Below, in pieces: positions 9,501 to 19,400 of a stretch of 64,000 bases of DNA (position 1 is the stretch's first letter; the number at the start of each line of letters is the position of its first letter). The DNA comes from Marinilabiliales bacterium (GTDB lineage Bacteria; Bacteroidota; Bacteroidia; Bacteroidales; PUMT01). Under the pieces are notes generated by a model. That model was given only the letters and a program-made list of their open reading frames with translations, was not told the origin of the DNA and made no database searches. Made by a program: the position numbers and the translations under genes. The DNA lies in contig REEN01000055.1 in the NCBI GenBank assembly GCA_007695015.1, forward strand, positions 77,788 to 141,787, written 5' to 3'.

Positions 9501-11070
9501 AAAAATCAAATTCCGGGATCTCGTCAGAAATATCTATGCTGCCCAGAAAATCAAGTATTATGTTCGGGTCATTTATATGAGCCGACCCTGAATAACGCCT
9601 GTTCGCCACCTCACCGGCAAGCTTGATGTTTTTGTAAGTGTATTCATTAAATCTTACAGAGTCTATCGTGCCGTCCAGATCTGCGTAAACAGCACCTCCG
9701 GTGGTGATCTGCCCACTAGTTTCTGCATTGAACGTAATTCTGCCCAAAAGATCCGCACCCGAAAGGAGGCCAGCATCAAAGTGGACCGCCCGCATCCGGC
9801 CGCTGAAGTTGAGCGTGTTATCGGTGTCGGGCTGAAGTGCGAGGTCGGTGATCACCGAACCGATCCCGGTTGTTAGTTCGCCATAAGCCACAAAGTCGTC
9901 TATGAAACCTGTGAATTTTCCCCTGTAGTCAATGTCACCAATGTTTGCAAGAATTTCAGGTGCCTGATCAGCAGTGGGTTCTCCGACTGCCGACACCACC
10001 TTCATTATATCCGCTGCGCTGGTGGACAGGTTGTCAAGATCAAAAAACATAAATGTCTGGTCAATATCAGGCAATCCAATCATGTTGAAGCTGGCCGTCA
10101 TACTGGTGCCATCAAAAGCCTCAATATTTAACCCGGTGCCTCTGAGATTGCTGACTCTGCCTCCGGCCTCGCCGGAAAGCCTGACTGTAAGGTCAACCTC
10201 TTTCAGACCGGGGGCAAAATATGCCAGGTCATTGAATGATATCCATGAGGGCCTGAAGTGGCCGGATAACGTAACCCTTCCGACAAAGTCTTTGAAGTCG
10301 GCGAAATCATTGAAGGCCATCTGGTAGTGTTCAAGATCAAGTCTTGAATAAGGCGTCATTATCCGCAGGCCGTCCAAACGGATTCCTGCCGGAGAAACTG
10401 TGTTTTCAGAAGAGAAGTGATCAACGGTAAAACCGCTCTTCTCTTTCAGGTTAAGATACCTGATGTTGAAAAAAACAGTATCGGCCGATGTCTTTATCCG
10501 GTCAACCAACAGGTTCAGGCGTGTAATTCCGATATCCCCGAAATCGATTCCAGACTCCCTTGCCTCTGGGTCATATGCCCTGTAGGTAAATGAAGAATTT
10601 TTCAGATATACCGCATTTATCTCAAAATCCCAACCCGTTCTGGTGGTATCATCAGATGCAACGGCATCGATTATAAACTGCAGGTTAAGAACAGAATCGG
10701 CATCACTGGCCAGGTTTATAACAGCATTGTTCATCAGTATCTGGTTGAAACCGATACTTCTTCTGGCACGGTTAAGGTGATTGATTGTAACGGTAATACG
10801 TTCAGCTCTGAGCAGGATATCACCCCGCTGATCTTCAATGATAATATCACTCAGCATCACACGGTTGAAAAATACAATATCAACCCTCCCCACCTCAAAT
10901 TTTGCATCCAGGTTTTCCGAAACCTGCCTGGCAATCTGATTTGTGAGATAGGTCTGCACTGATGGCATTCGAGCCAGAAAATATACTCCCGCAGGAAGGG
11001 CTGAAATTAACAGTACAGCAAGGGCTGCTATCTTGAGTATTTTTTTGATACCTTTGAGCTTTCTTTTCAA
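6592..11070 (-). CDS. TamB-like translocation/assembly protein (DUF490 C-terminus)
   Basis: A 1492-residue protein with an N-terminal signal anchor (about residues 12-32), a very long beta-rich region of repeating LDLEHYQ/VNLRG-type strands, and a C-terminal TamB/DUF490 domain (about 1100-1480) ending near LSPYTQGVGLFYREDF. TamB-family proteins span the periplasm as a hydrophobic groove and help move lipids or proteins to the outer membrane. The start codon is TTG at 11070: there is no ATG in frame between it and tsaD, and the next Met (residue 34) would cut off the signal anchor. It is divergent from tsaD with only 50 bases between them, an arrangement common in Bacteroidota. Confidence 0.9.
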   Translation of the reverse strand: MKRKLKGIKKILKIAALAVLLISALPAGVYFLARMPSVQTYLTNQIARQVSENLDAKFEVGRVDIVFFNRVMLSDIIIEDQRGDILLRAERITVTINHLNRARRSIGFNQILMNNAVINLASDADSVLNLQFIIDAVASDDTTRTGWDFEINAVYLKNSSFTYRAYDPEARESGIDFGDIGITRLNLLVDRIKTSADTVFFNIRYLNLKEKSGFTVDHFSSENTVSPAGIRLDGLRIMTPYSRLDLEHYQMAFNDFADFKDFVGRVTLSGHFRPSWISFNDLAYFAPGLKEVDLTVRLSGEAGGRVSNLRGTGLNIEAFDGTSMTASFNMIGLPDIDQTFMFFDLDNLSTSAADIMKVVSAVGEPTADQAPEILANIGDIDYRGKFTGFIDDFVAYGELTTGIGSVITDLALQPDTDNTLNFSGRMRAVHFDAGLLSGADLLGRITFNAETSGQITTGGAVYADLDGTIDSVRFNEYTYKNIKLAGEVANRRYSGSAHINDPNIILDFLGSIDISDEIPEFDFSANVSDANMYNLNIEKDEPGTILSFLSTASFRGNSPDNLSGRVDLVNARFTRDEQYLQIENLSLQATGTGENREIILSSDLADGYLAGNYEFATITSSINTLVNKYIPSYAVNYKPVPDPSGNDFSFDLHLKETEEFTSFFFPDLYFASGTTLKGVYDPASYLTAVNAQSDEVRINNHVFSRINIETNSTDSLFNFSSAIERLLFANRFEIENISIRSGIINDSTSFHAAWDNREKIRYKGEINAGVTFERRPGQATPLVTVDIMPSDIYIADTLWTVEQSRAIIDSSSYQIEDFVFGMPHQKLMLNGKLSEDPLDSIHLEFHDMELRTIELIATPGSFHLAGIVNGKASLSDIHANPLFGTNLKIEDLTINHQVFGDMDIITKWLPESRSIAVHTHSERDGDRIINMEGQYTPDGNLLDFEIELAKINLRTFDGYIDEVFGNLRGLAGGNLRLEGNLRQPRFNGNILLQKASFMIDYLKTSYNFTHEVEIRDNDIIFNDIVVYDANHNTCRASGRVSHTWFRDFSLNIHLYPERFMALNTMERDNEQFYGRVFASGLVHITGPVDNIIMNISARTDRNTQFFIPLHKSSEVGELHFLSFTGSADNEAGIEPVEGIRNYEVDLSGIQLSFDLDVTPDAEVQIIFDSKIGDIIRGRGSGSFKMEINTLGQFSMFGEYTIEQGDYLFTLQNVINKRFEIERGGRINWNGDPFDANIDMKAVYRLRTSPAPLLAQYGTSDAYTRRIPVECHIIMRENLMTPDITFDIDLPTADPDTRRNIQGILSDEEKRNRQFLALLVINNFIVEEDLSGPGMGANLGMSATEASITTVSEFFSNQLSNWLSQLSRDIDFGVNWRPGDEITPDEVELALSTQVLNDRVRINGNVDVGGRQMNTSNIVGDFDVDIKLNRSGKLRLKAFTRANDNLIRTHLSPYTQGVGLFYREDFDSFDELMRRYWNMVFAEAKREEEASEP

Positions 11071-11120
11071 ACGTAAAAGAATAAAAAAAAGTTCATATAT
11101 AGTTAATTTGTTGAATAATA

Positions 11121-12146
11121 ATGTCGGCTGTTATCCTCGGTATTGAATCATCATGTGATGACACATCGGCGGCAGTTATTTCCGGCGGGGTCATACTTTC
11201 AAACAGGATAGCCGGTCAGGAGGTACACAAAAAATATGGCGGTGTGGTCCCTGAACTGGCTTCAAGGGCGCATCAGCAGAATATCGTTCCGGTTGTCGAC
11301 CTTGCGCTCAGGGAGGCAGGTATGACTGCCGGCGACATTTCTGCCGTGGGATTTACCAGGGGTCCTGGACTTATGGGTTCGCTACTGGTGGGAACCTCCT
11401 TCTCAAAAGGCCTGGCTCTTAGCCTTGGGATCCCTCTTATTGAGGTCAATCACCTCCAGGCCCATGTTCTTGTTCATTTTATCAGGGAACCCGGTAAGAC
11501 CGGGAGGGTCCCGTCATTTCCCTTTATTTGCCTGCTTGTTTCAGGAGGCCATACACAGCTCATCATAGTGAGAGATTATCTTTCGATGGAAATAGCAGGC
11601 CAGACAATCGACGATGCTGCCGGTGAGGCTTTCGATAAATGTGCCAAGCTTATGGGATTACCTTACCCCGGCGGACCCTGGATTGATAAACATGCAAAAG
11701 AAGGTAACCCGCAGGCATATGCGTTTGCCAGGCCTTCGGCAGGAGGGTTCGATTACAGTTTCAGCGGACTTAAAACGTCATTTCTCTATTTTTTAAGGGA
11801 CAGGGAAAAGGAGGATCCCGGGTTCATTAAAAAAAACCTCGGCGATCTGTGCGCATCACTGCAACATACAATAGTTGAGATACTGATGCATAATCTTGAC
11901 AGGCTTGTTTCCCATACCGGTATCGGTACGCTCGCGCTCGCAGGAGGGGTCGCGGCCAACAGCGGATTGAGGGAAGCTTTTGCGGGTTATGGTGCAGGGA
12001 AGGGTTATGATATGTTCATACCAAAGCCGGCATATACTACCGACAATGCTGCCATGATTGCAATAACCGCATATTATAAATATTTAAGGAAAGAGTATTC
12101 CTCACAGGATATTGCCCCAGATGCAAGGTTCGGTTTCAGTTTCTGA
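11121..12146 (+). CDS. tsaD: tRNA N6-adenosine threonylcarbamoyltransferase
   Basis: 341 residues, the normal TsaD (Kae1/Gcp) length. It transfers the threonylcarbamoyl group from TC-AMP to adenosine 37 of ANN-decoding tRNAs, with TsaB/E as partners. Visible motifs: GIESSCDDTS at the N-terminus, the metal-binding His pair in EVNHLQAHVLVHF, the nucleotide-binding LLVSGGHTQL, GLPYPGGP, and the C-terminal TTDNAAMIA with the metal-binding Asp. All key residues are present. It is divergent from the tamB-like gene and convergent with the propeller-phosphatase gene. Confidence 0.97.
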   Translation: MSAVILGIESSCDDTSAAVISGGVILSNRIAGQEVHKKYGGVVPELASRAHQQNIVPVVDLALREAGMTAGDISAVGFTRGPGLMGSLLVGTSFSKGLALSLGIPLIEVNHLQAHVLVHFIREPGKTGRVPSFPFICLLVSGGHTQLIIVRDYLSMEIAGQTIDDAAGEAFDKCAKLMGLPYPGGPWIDKHAKEGNPQAYAFARPSAGGFDYSFSGLKTSFLYFLRDREKEDPGFIKKNLGDLCASLQHTIVEILMHNLDRLVSHTGIGTLALAGGVAANSGLREAFAGYGAGKGYDMFIPKPAYTTDNAAMIAITAYYKYLRKEYSSQDIAPDARFGFSF

Positions 12147-12171
12147 GTGGGACCATCAGCGAGATGCATAT

Positions 12172-12198
12172 ACCAGTGATGATTATATTATCACCGGT
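12172..12198 (+). terminator. Possible terminator hairpin after tsaD
   Basis: ACCAGTGAT (12172-12180) and ATCACCGGT (12190-12198) form a 9-bp stem with one mismatch and a 9-base loop, followed by a short T run. It sits between the convergent tsaD and phosphatase genes, where a terminator is expected. Confidence 0.45.
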
Positions 12199-12230
12199 TT
12201 GTTGCCAGGTACACTCCGATAAAATATCTG

Positions 12231-15200
12231 TCAGACGCGCACACCCATGACGATTATATCGTCAACACGCTCGAATGATCCCTGCCACTCTTCCAGCTCC
12301 ATCAGAAGAATTTCTACCTGCTCCGACATTGGCTTTTGATGAATATCCAGAAGCAACTGCTTAAGACGCTTTATCATGTACTTTTTTCCCTTCGGGCCAC
12401 CGAACTGGTCCTGGTAACCGTCGGAGAAGGTGTAGATTACATCACCGTCTTCAAGCTTTACAACATGATTTGTAAATGGCTGGTTGGCCCTGTCGTGAAT
12501 GCCTATTGGCATTTTGTCTCCTTTGATCTCAATAAGTTCATTGTTGCGAATTATGAGAAGGGGGTTATTGGCTCCGGCAAATTCAAGGTTCCTGTTTTCC
12601 ATGTCGAGTATGAACAGGGAGATATCCATGCCGTCCTGTGCTTCTCCCGTTTTGCCGGTCTGATGTAGTGAGGCTATAACCTGTTCGCGCAACTGGTTGA
12701 GTATCTCGGCTGCAGTTACATCATCGGGACTTTTGTTTACGACCTCATTCAGGAATGCAATACCCAGCATACTCATGAAGCCTCCCGGAACACCGTGTCC
12801 CGTGCAGTCGGCCGCTACCGAGATAATCCTGTTTTTGAGCTTGGTAAGCCAGTAAAAATCGCCGCTTACAATGTCTCTTGGCAGGAAAAGGATGAAGCGC
12901 TGCGGCAACAGCTCTTTCACATAATCACCCGGCGGGAGGATTGCAGTCTGTATCCTGCGTGCATATTCTATGCTGTCGGTAATATTCTTGTTCTGTTCGG
13001 CAATCATGTCGTGCTGTTCCTCAATCTCCTCTTTCTGCTTTACAATCTCAGCCGTCCGTTCCCTTACAATGCCTTCCAGGATTATCTTCTCTTTCTGAAG
13101 CCTTCGTGAATTAAGCAATACAATGACATAAATAAACAGGGAGAGAAGAATGAGGTAACCTATATAGGCGACCATGGTCCTGTGCCAGGGAGGGTGGATA
13201 AAGAATTCAAATGATGCCGTGCTGCTCTCGACACCGTAAACGTTTCTTGCCCTGACCCAGAAAGTGTAGCTTCCCTCCCGGAGGTAAGTGTATTGCGCCC
13301 TGGTTTCGCCCGACCAGGCTGACCATCCGATATCCTCTCCCTCAAGGTACCAGCTGTATTCTGTCTGGTCGTGGCTGTCAAAGAACGGAGATGCAAACTC
13401 AAATTCTAGCCTGTTGTTGGCAAAACGCAGCCTGGGTTTGATCTGTTCAGGCTGTGTGCCGGAGATCAGCATCCTGCCGTCTTCGGCCAGCCTGTAATTC
13501 GTGCCGTCAAAGATCACAGAGTCAATCTGGCTTAAAGTTACTCTTCTTATCAGGGTGTTGAATGGCTGCCGGTAATCGCGGATAATGTTTTTGTTGTAGC
13601 TGTATATTGTATTGGAAATAGCAACCCAAACGATGCTGTCCTCATCCGGGTATATGGCATCGCACCAGATAGGGGGCAGAGGCCTGAAGGGTGCATCATC
13701 CGGAATATATTTGCCATCTTCTGACATCCGAAGGACAGATATCCATCTTTCATGCTCGTCATATGCCGATATCCACAATAGCCCTTCTTTATCCTTTACC
13801 ATATGGTAAACCCCTGATTCCGGCCTTCCCGGAATTTCGGCAAATCTTTCGTCGGGGTAAAATATATCTTCTGTTCCGTCAAATCTGAAGATGCCTTTTG
13901 TTGTTGTGAAAAGCAGCTCTCCACCATATTCGGCTATGTTTATGTTTCTTAAAAGTTCAGGAAGTCCGTCATCAGTGGTATAATAACGGGACAGGGTGTC
14001 CTGGCCGGTAAATTCAACCCTCAGGAAACCGTTGACGAAGGTGGTAAGCCACAGGTTACCCTCAAGATCCTCCCTGATGTTCCTTATTTCGTCCCTTACA
14101 GGTCTTATTTGATTGAGGCTCCATTCATTCCCGTCATATTCAATATACTCAAGATCAGCCGCCAGTCCGAGATAAATCCTGCCGGGATGATGCTCAGATA
14201 CATGAAGCGAAAAACAGTTGTGAGTTTTGCCAGCAAAGTTGCCGGTTATTGATTCAACCCTGCCTGATCCGTCAATCTCAAATACTCCGAACTGTGAACC
14301 AACAATGAGTCTTTTGCCCTTTCCAGGCAGGTTGGCTTCAGCAAAGCTGGTTGCAGGGAGCCTGATCTCATCAAGAGGTTTGAATACAGGCAGGTTACCT
14401 TCATCATAGGAAAGCCGGAACACACCCAGGCTCGTTGCAGCATAAAGGGTGCCCTCAAATCTCCTGACATCGGCCACAATACCTCTTAACCCGCTTTCTT
14501 CACCGAAAAAGCTCAGGGGGTTGTGATTCTCAACGTAGGCAATTCCATTGTTCATTGTTATCCATAACGGCATCTGCAGTCCATCATCATGATTGTTGAA
14601 AACTGCGGTAATCTGCTCATCCCTTAACTCGTTCTCATATGTCAGCAGGGTGTTAAACTCTCCGTCGGGTGAGGTAATGATCGCGCCGCCGTAAAGCGTT
14701 GCAAATGCATGATATCCCCCTGAAAGGTGTGTTGCATGATAAAGGCCGTGTTGTATCAGATATTGCTGTGCTTCCGGTAAAATGATATTCCTGTCTGTTT
14801 CCCCGGAAAGGAGGTTGTAGAGGTAAACACCTGACTGGTATGTGCATATCAAGACATGTTCGTCGTCATGGGGCAGAATCTCCAGGATATTTTTCATCTC
14901 GAACAGATCGCCGTTTTTGACAACGTCATAGCCGTCATCGGAAAGCTTTATAAGTCCCCTGTGCATCGTTCCAGTATACAATTCATTATTTACTGCAAAG
15001 GTCATGAAGGGAGAGAGCTCCTCATCGCCCATAGCTATTCGTCTTTCTCTGATCTCATTGTGGGCATAAATAAAAATTACCGGACTCGTGCAGAAGTAAA
15101 CGGTATCGTTGATAACATGGGTTTTCCATACGTCATGAAAATCAATGAAGGCTGAGTCAATAAGGTGTGTAAGTGACCTGTACTGCAAATGTCCGCTTTC

Positions 15201-15527
15201 GTCAGGGGCCAGGTATCCCAGCTCTCCTATTGCGCCGACATAGATCGTTCCATTGTCATCAATTGTGAGGCTCCTGACCGGAGAGTTATTGGGAATGGGA
15301 ATGCTTCGCCAGCTTGATCCGTCAAATTCAAGAACTCCCCTGTCATTGTTGCCGAAGTACATAACTCCCCTTTTATCCTGAACCATGCTCCAGTTCTGCT
15401 CAGGAGCACCATATTCGAGAGGGGCGAAATTTCTTACAAAGGGTGTCCCGTATTTGTTTGGCTGTCCCCATGAAAGCAGGGGGATAGAAATAATCAGCAG
15501 CAACAAACCTGTAATTCTGAAGGCCAT
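12231..15527 (-). CDS. Propeller-domain sensor with SpoIIE-type PP2C phosphatase output
   Basis: 1098 residues. A signal peptide (1-21) is followed by a large periplasmic sensor of beta-propeller repeats (about 30-650; repeated patterns such as GLWISAYDE and GNLWLTTFVNGFL), a Y_Y_Y domain (~690-770, YTYLREGSYTFWVRARN), one membrane helix (~785-808), a cytoplasmic coiled coil (~815-875), and a C-terminal PP2C/SpoIIE domain. The phosphatase metal residues look complete: SGDFYW, AADCTGHGVPGGFMS, FSDGYQDQFGG and VDDIIVMG. The sensor half resembles Bacteroidota hybrid two-component proteins, but the output is a Ser/Thr phosphatase instead of a kinase. The likely target is an anti-sigma-antagonist or similar phosphoprotein; none is encoded nearby. 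Confidence 0.92.
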   Translation of the reverse strand: MAFRITGLLLLIISIPLLSWGQPNKYGTPFVRNFAPLEYGAPEQNWSMVQDKRGVMYFGNNDRGVLEFDGSSWRSIPIPNNSPVRSLTIDDNGTIYVGAIGELGYLAPDESGHLQYRSLTHLIDSAFIDFHDVWKTHVINDTVYFCTSPVIFIYAHNEIRERRIAMGDEELSPFMTFAVNNELYTGTMHRGLIKLSDDGYDVVKNGDLFEMKNILEILPHDDEHVLICTYQSGVYLYNLLSGETDRNIILPEAQQYLIQHGLYHATHLSGGYHAFATLYGGAIITSPDGEFNTLLTYENELRDEQITAVFNNHDDGLQMPLWITMNNGIAYVENHNPLSFFGEESGLRGIVADVRRFEGTLYAATSLGVFRLSYDEGNLPVFKPLDEIRLPATSFAEANLPGKGKRLIVGSQFGVFEIDGSGRVESITGNFAGKTHNCFSLHVSEHHPGRIYLGLAADLEYIEYDGNEWSLNQIRPVRDEIRNIREDLEGNLWLTTFVNGFLRVEFTGQDTLSRYYTTDDGLPELLRNINIAEYGGELLFTTTKGIFRFDGTEDIFYPDERFAEIPGRPESGVYHMVKDKEGLLWISAYDEHERWISVLRMSEDGKYIPDDAPFRPLPPIWCDAIYPDEDSIVWVAISNTIYSYNKNIIRDYRQPFNTLIRRVTLSQIDSVIFDGTNYRLAEDGRMLISGTQPEQIKPRLRFANNRLEFEFASPFFDSHDQTEYSWYLEGEDIGWSAWSGETRAQYTYLREGSYTFWVRARNVYGVESSTASFEFFIHPPWHRTMVAYIGYLILLSLFIYVIVLLNSRRLQKEKIILEGIVRERTAEIVKQKEEIEEQHDMIAEQNKNITDSIEYARRIQTAILPPGDYVKELLPQRFILFLPRDIVSGDFYWLTKLKNRIISVAADCTGHGVPGGFMSMLGIAFLNEVVNKSPDDVTAAEILNQLREQVIASLHQTGKTGEAQDGMDISLFILDMENRNLEFAGANNPLLIIRNNELIEIKGDKMPIGIHDRANQPFTNHVVKLEDGDVIYTFSDGYQDQFGGPKGKKYMIKRLKQLLLDIHQKPMSEQVEILLMELEEWQGSFERVDDIIVMGVRV

Positions 15528-15773
15528 ACACTATGTCACTAATTAGTAAAAATAACAGATGACTTAAAAAATATCAGCAAGATACAAAAAATTGAATTTT
15601 AATGAGCCTGTTATCCCACTTTATACGTAATTTGGAAATGAAAGTTTTTTCAATAAAGGTTTTCCGGGAGACAGCCTTGCAGCAGGCTCCATCTCAAGTC
15701 CGTTCCGCCGGAACTGTTCCTGCCTGCAGAACCGGCTTTTGTCTTGTGTTTTTGAGGTGGAATGATACCGCCG

Positions 15774-16262
15774 TCAATATTTTACTATCCTGTATGTTTT
15801 TGAGAAATCTCCTTCGGATGTAAATACCTTCAGCAGGTATGTTGATCTCTGTAGTGATTGCAGTTCAATATTTATATAATCGGTGCTGCCGTCAGATTGC
15901 CTGTCTATTAGTTTCCTGCCAACAAGATCGTACAGTTCGACACTGATATATCCTTCTATTTCACGGGACCACTCGACTCTAACGAAATCAGTTGCAGGAT
16001 TGGGATATACCCTTAAGTCGAAAGGCTCATTTATATGTTCTGCAGATACAATTCTCATATCAGGTTGCTGGAAACCCTGGGTGAGAATAAAATCATTCGA
16101 GAAACGGGTTTCAGTTACTGTTTCACCCGAGGTCCAGCTGAGGTTGACATCTCCGTTGGATGAGAATCCTCCGGCTGCCGATACGACAAAGGGTGATAAG
16201 GACTGTCCTGCGAGCGGCAGGCTAAGGCTCACTATTGCTATTAATACCAGAATTTGCTTCAT
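15774..16262 (-). CDS. Small secreted protein with T9SS type A sorting domain
   Basis: 162 residues: signal peptide (about 1-19, ending near PLAGQS), a short region (SPFVVSAAGGFSSNGDVNLS followed by a WTSGETV motif) seen in many small Bacteroidota surface proteins, and a C-terminal ~80-residue sorting domain beginning LRVYPNPATDFVRVEW and ending in KTYRIVKY. The sorting domain directs export through the type IX secretion system and anchoring at the cell surface. There is little room for a catalytic domain, so its role is unknown. It is divergent from the C25 peptidase gene, another T9SS substrate, with ~160 bases between. Confidence 0.85.
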   Translation of the reverse strand: MKQILVLIAIVSLSLPLAGQSLSPFVVSAAGGFSSNGDVNLSWTSGETVTETRFSNDFILTQGFQQPDMRIVSAEHINEPFDLRVYPNPATDFVRVEWSREIEGYISVELYDLVGRKLIDRQSDGSTDYINIELQSLQRSTYLLKVFTSEGDFSKTYRIVKY

Positions 16263-16409
16263 AATTGAAACAATTTGGTTAATAAACTTTTGAATAAAAT
16301 TACAAAAAAAGTATTATAAGTCAATATATTTCAGCAGAAAAAAACATGCGAGAGCCTTATTTATACGATCTTTAAAAAGATTATATTTTTTTGCGGGATA
16401 ATTTTGCAC

Positions 16410-16417
16410 TATTTTTG
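16410..16417 (+). promoter_or_regulatory. Candidate -7 box for the C25 peptidase gene
   Basis: TATTTTTG matches TAnnTTTG exactly and ends five bases before the ATG at 16423. A TTTG at 16390-16393 is 16 bases upstream, shorter than the usual 19-21. If it is used, the mRNA would be nearly leaderless. Confidence 0.4.
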
Positions 16418-16422
16418 GTTAT

Positions 16423-19400
16423 ATGTTCTCAGGTCCCGGATATTATCCTGTACGGAGGTTCTTAGCCGTTTTACCGCTGCTCATTCTCGGTACGGGAATT
16501 ATTTTTTCAACCGGCAGGAATACCGTCAGGTTTGAATCCGGCCCGGCGGCAACAGAGATATCAGATAACAGTGACCAGGGCTTCAGGATAAGACAAACCA
16601 TTTCTTCGGTTGATCTTGGCGAAATTGATACTGACCATGGGACCTTTACGGTCATTGAATCAACAGGTCACAGATCGGCCACCGGACACGGTGCGCCTTT
16701 GCTTCCGGTAACCAGCAGGCTGATTGAGATACCCCGGGGTGCAGAAGTGTATTACGATATTATCTCATTCAGAAAGGAAACAATTGCCATGCAGGATCAT
16801 GGCTACAATAATCCGGTTATTCCGCAGCAACCTCCGGTGTCTAAAAGTGATAGTTTGCGTAACCATGAATTCGTATTTCTTGAGAGTGTATACGAAAGAA
16901 ACGAGTTTACAGGTCCTGACCTTGTGTTGATTGAAGAGATCGGTGTAATGAGGGGGAAGCGTATTGCCAGAGTGCAGATCTCGCCGGTAAGCTACAACCC
17001 TGTGAGAAAAGAGCTTGTTGTTTACAGAGACCTGGAGGTTGAGGTAGGTTTCCTGAACCCTGAACCGGAAAAAACTGACCGAAGCATGTCGCTGTATTCT
17101 CCCCTGCACCAGGCTGCTTTTGAATCAAAGATTTTCAACTTCAGGGAAGAGCGGCTGAAAACATATTTCAGCGGAGGGCCCGTAAGGTATGTTATATTGT
17201 CTGATCCTGTGTTTGAGGAACACCTGGCCGGTTTTGTAGATTGGAAAACCAGGAAGGGGTTCGAGGTTATTGAGATGTACAGGGGCACTGAGGAAGTTGG
17301 CAGTACGCCTGCGGAAATGAGGGCAGCGCTGGCTGATCTGTATCATTCTGCAACACCTGAAAATCCTGCACCGGTTTTTTTACTTATAGTGGGAGATCAT
17401 GACCAGATCCCTGCCTTCCGTTCAGGCGGACACTATACAGATCTCTATTATGCAGAGTATGACGGTGACGGAGATTTCCTTCCCGATCTCTTCTACGGCA
17501 GGTTTTCTGCCAACAATCCCGGTGAGTTGCTGCCGCAGATAGAAAAGACCCTCATGTATGAGCAATACCTCTTCCCCGACACGGAGTTCCTCAATAATTC
17601 AGTGCTGATTGCCGGGGTCGACAGCAGGTTTGCCCATGTACACGGGAACGGTCAGCTCAATTACACCACCTCCTATTATATTAATGAAACCCTCGGGATC
17701 AATGCGCATACATTTCCCGTGCCCCATCAATCCGGTACCACGCAGGAGATCAAGGACCTTATCTCATCAGGGGCAGGATTTGTTAATTATACCGGACACG
17801 GACTTTGGAACCGCTGGAACAATCCACTGCTGTCGGTCGACGACATACCTTTCCTTCAAAATGAGGGAATGTATCCGCTTATGATCGGCAATGCCTGTGA
17901 GACAGCAAAATTTAATCTTTATGAGAGTTTCGGCGAAGCGGTTCTCCGTGCCGACCGGAAAGGTGCTGTTGGTTATATAGGCGCCTCCAACGATACCTAC
18001 TGGGACGAGGATTTTTACTGGGCAATAGGTGTGGGACCAATATCTTCCAGTCCGCTGTACGAACAATCGGGTCCGGGTGCCTTTGATCGACTTTTCCATA
18101 CACGGGGGCAGCCATATACAGAATGGTACGTTGCCCAGGGGCAGATCCAGCAGGCCGGTAACCTGGCTGTTAGTGCAGGGGCTACCATGGCGCGCACCAG
18201 GTATTACTGGGAGGTTTACCATTTGCTTGGCGACCCGTCGCTTATGATATATTTTTCAGAACCGGATCCACTGGCCGTAGAATATCAGAATGTTGTGCCT
18301 CCGGGTGCAACAAGCCTGGCTGTTATGGCTGATCCCTACAGTTACGTGGCTCTTTCTTCGGAGGGACAATTGCTTGATGCCAGGTATACCGGACCGGCGG
18401 GCGCAGTGCAGCTTGATTTTGACAGCCTGGTTGCCGGGGTTGAATATGAGCTTATAGTTACAAGGGAAAACCGGAGACCCTATTTTGGTGGTATAAACGT
18501 ATCCGAAACAGGCAGTCCGTTCATATCTCTCAGGTCGTTCAGCCTGGATGACAGTGAAGGCAACAATAACGGCTTTGCAGAATCGGGCGAGAGAATATCA
18601 CTTGACCTGATCCTCAAAAATTACGGTGACACCCCAGCCGGCGACCTGTTTGCTGAACTTGCAAGTGACAACAAAAATGTAAGTGCTGTCATCTCGGAAT
18701 ATATGCTACCTGACATTGACCCCGGATCTGAAGAAGAGATTAAGGGTGGGTTCAGTTTTGACATATCCCCTGAAGTGCCTGACGGTGAGATATTGTTCTT
18801 CAGCCTGAAAGTAACTTGTGGCGACACCATGCACTGGGTATCGGATTTTACAATTGAAGTCAGGGCCCCGGAGATCGAAAAGCTGGGATTCAGGATTGAA
18901 GATAATGATGGAACCAAACGGTTCGGTCACCTTATGGCCGGTGAGACGGCGAGGTCGGTACTTGAGTTTGTAAATACAGGGTCTGCGGCAATTTACGATG
19001 CAGAGGTATGGTTTGCCGAGAACAACAGGTACTACGTATTCCATGATGCCGATCCGCCTTATAATATTATAATGCCGGGCGATACGGTTTTACATAATGC
19101 AATGATCACTGCCCGCACCAATATTGATTATGGGTCATTCACTACGCTTGTAGCAGGTATCACCTCAGAGAGGTTTGTCTACGCAGGTGAACTACCGATC
19201 AGGATCAATACTGTTTATGAGGATTTTGAGTTTGCCGGACTTTTTAATGCCAGGCCATGGAATACCGGCCCTGAGAATGGATGGTTCCGCACTCCTGATT
19301 CTGAATCCGGCCGTTACAGTCTCCGCTCCGGAATGATCAGTCATAATGATACTTCGGAGATCAGGATAAGGATGAAGGTTTCCGGTCCGGGTACAATCTC

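Noticed and set aside
15602-15823. Plus-strand ORF between the phosphatase and T9SS cargo genes
   Set aside because: It overlaps the end of the cargo gene on the opposite strand and shows no domain, signal peptide or ribosome-binding site.
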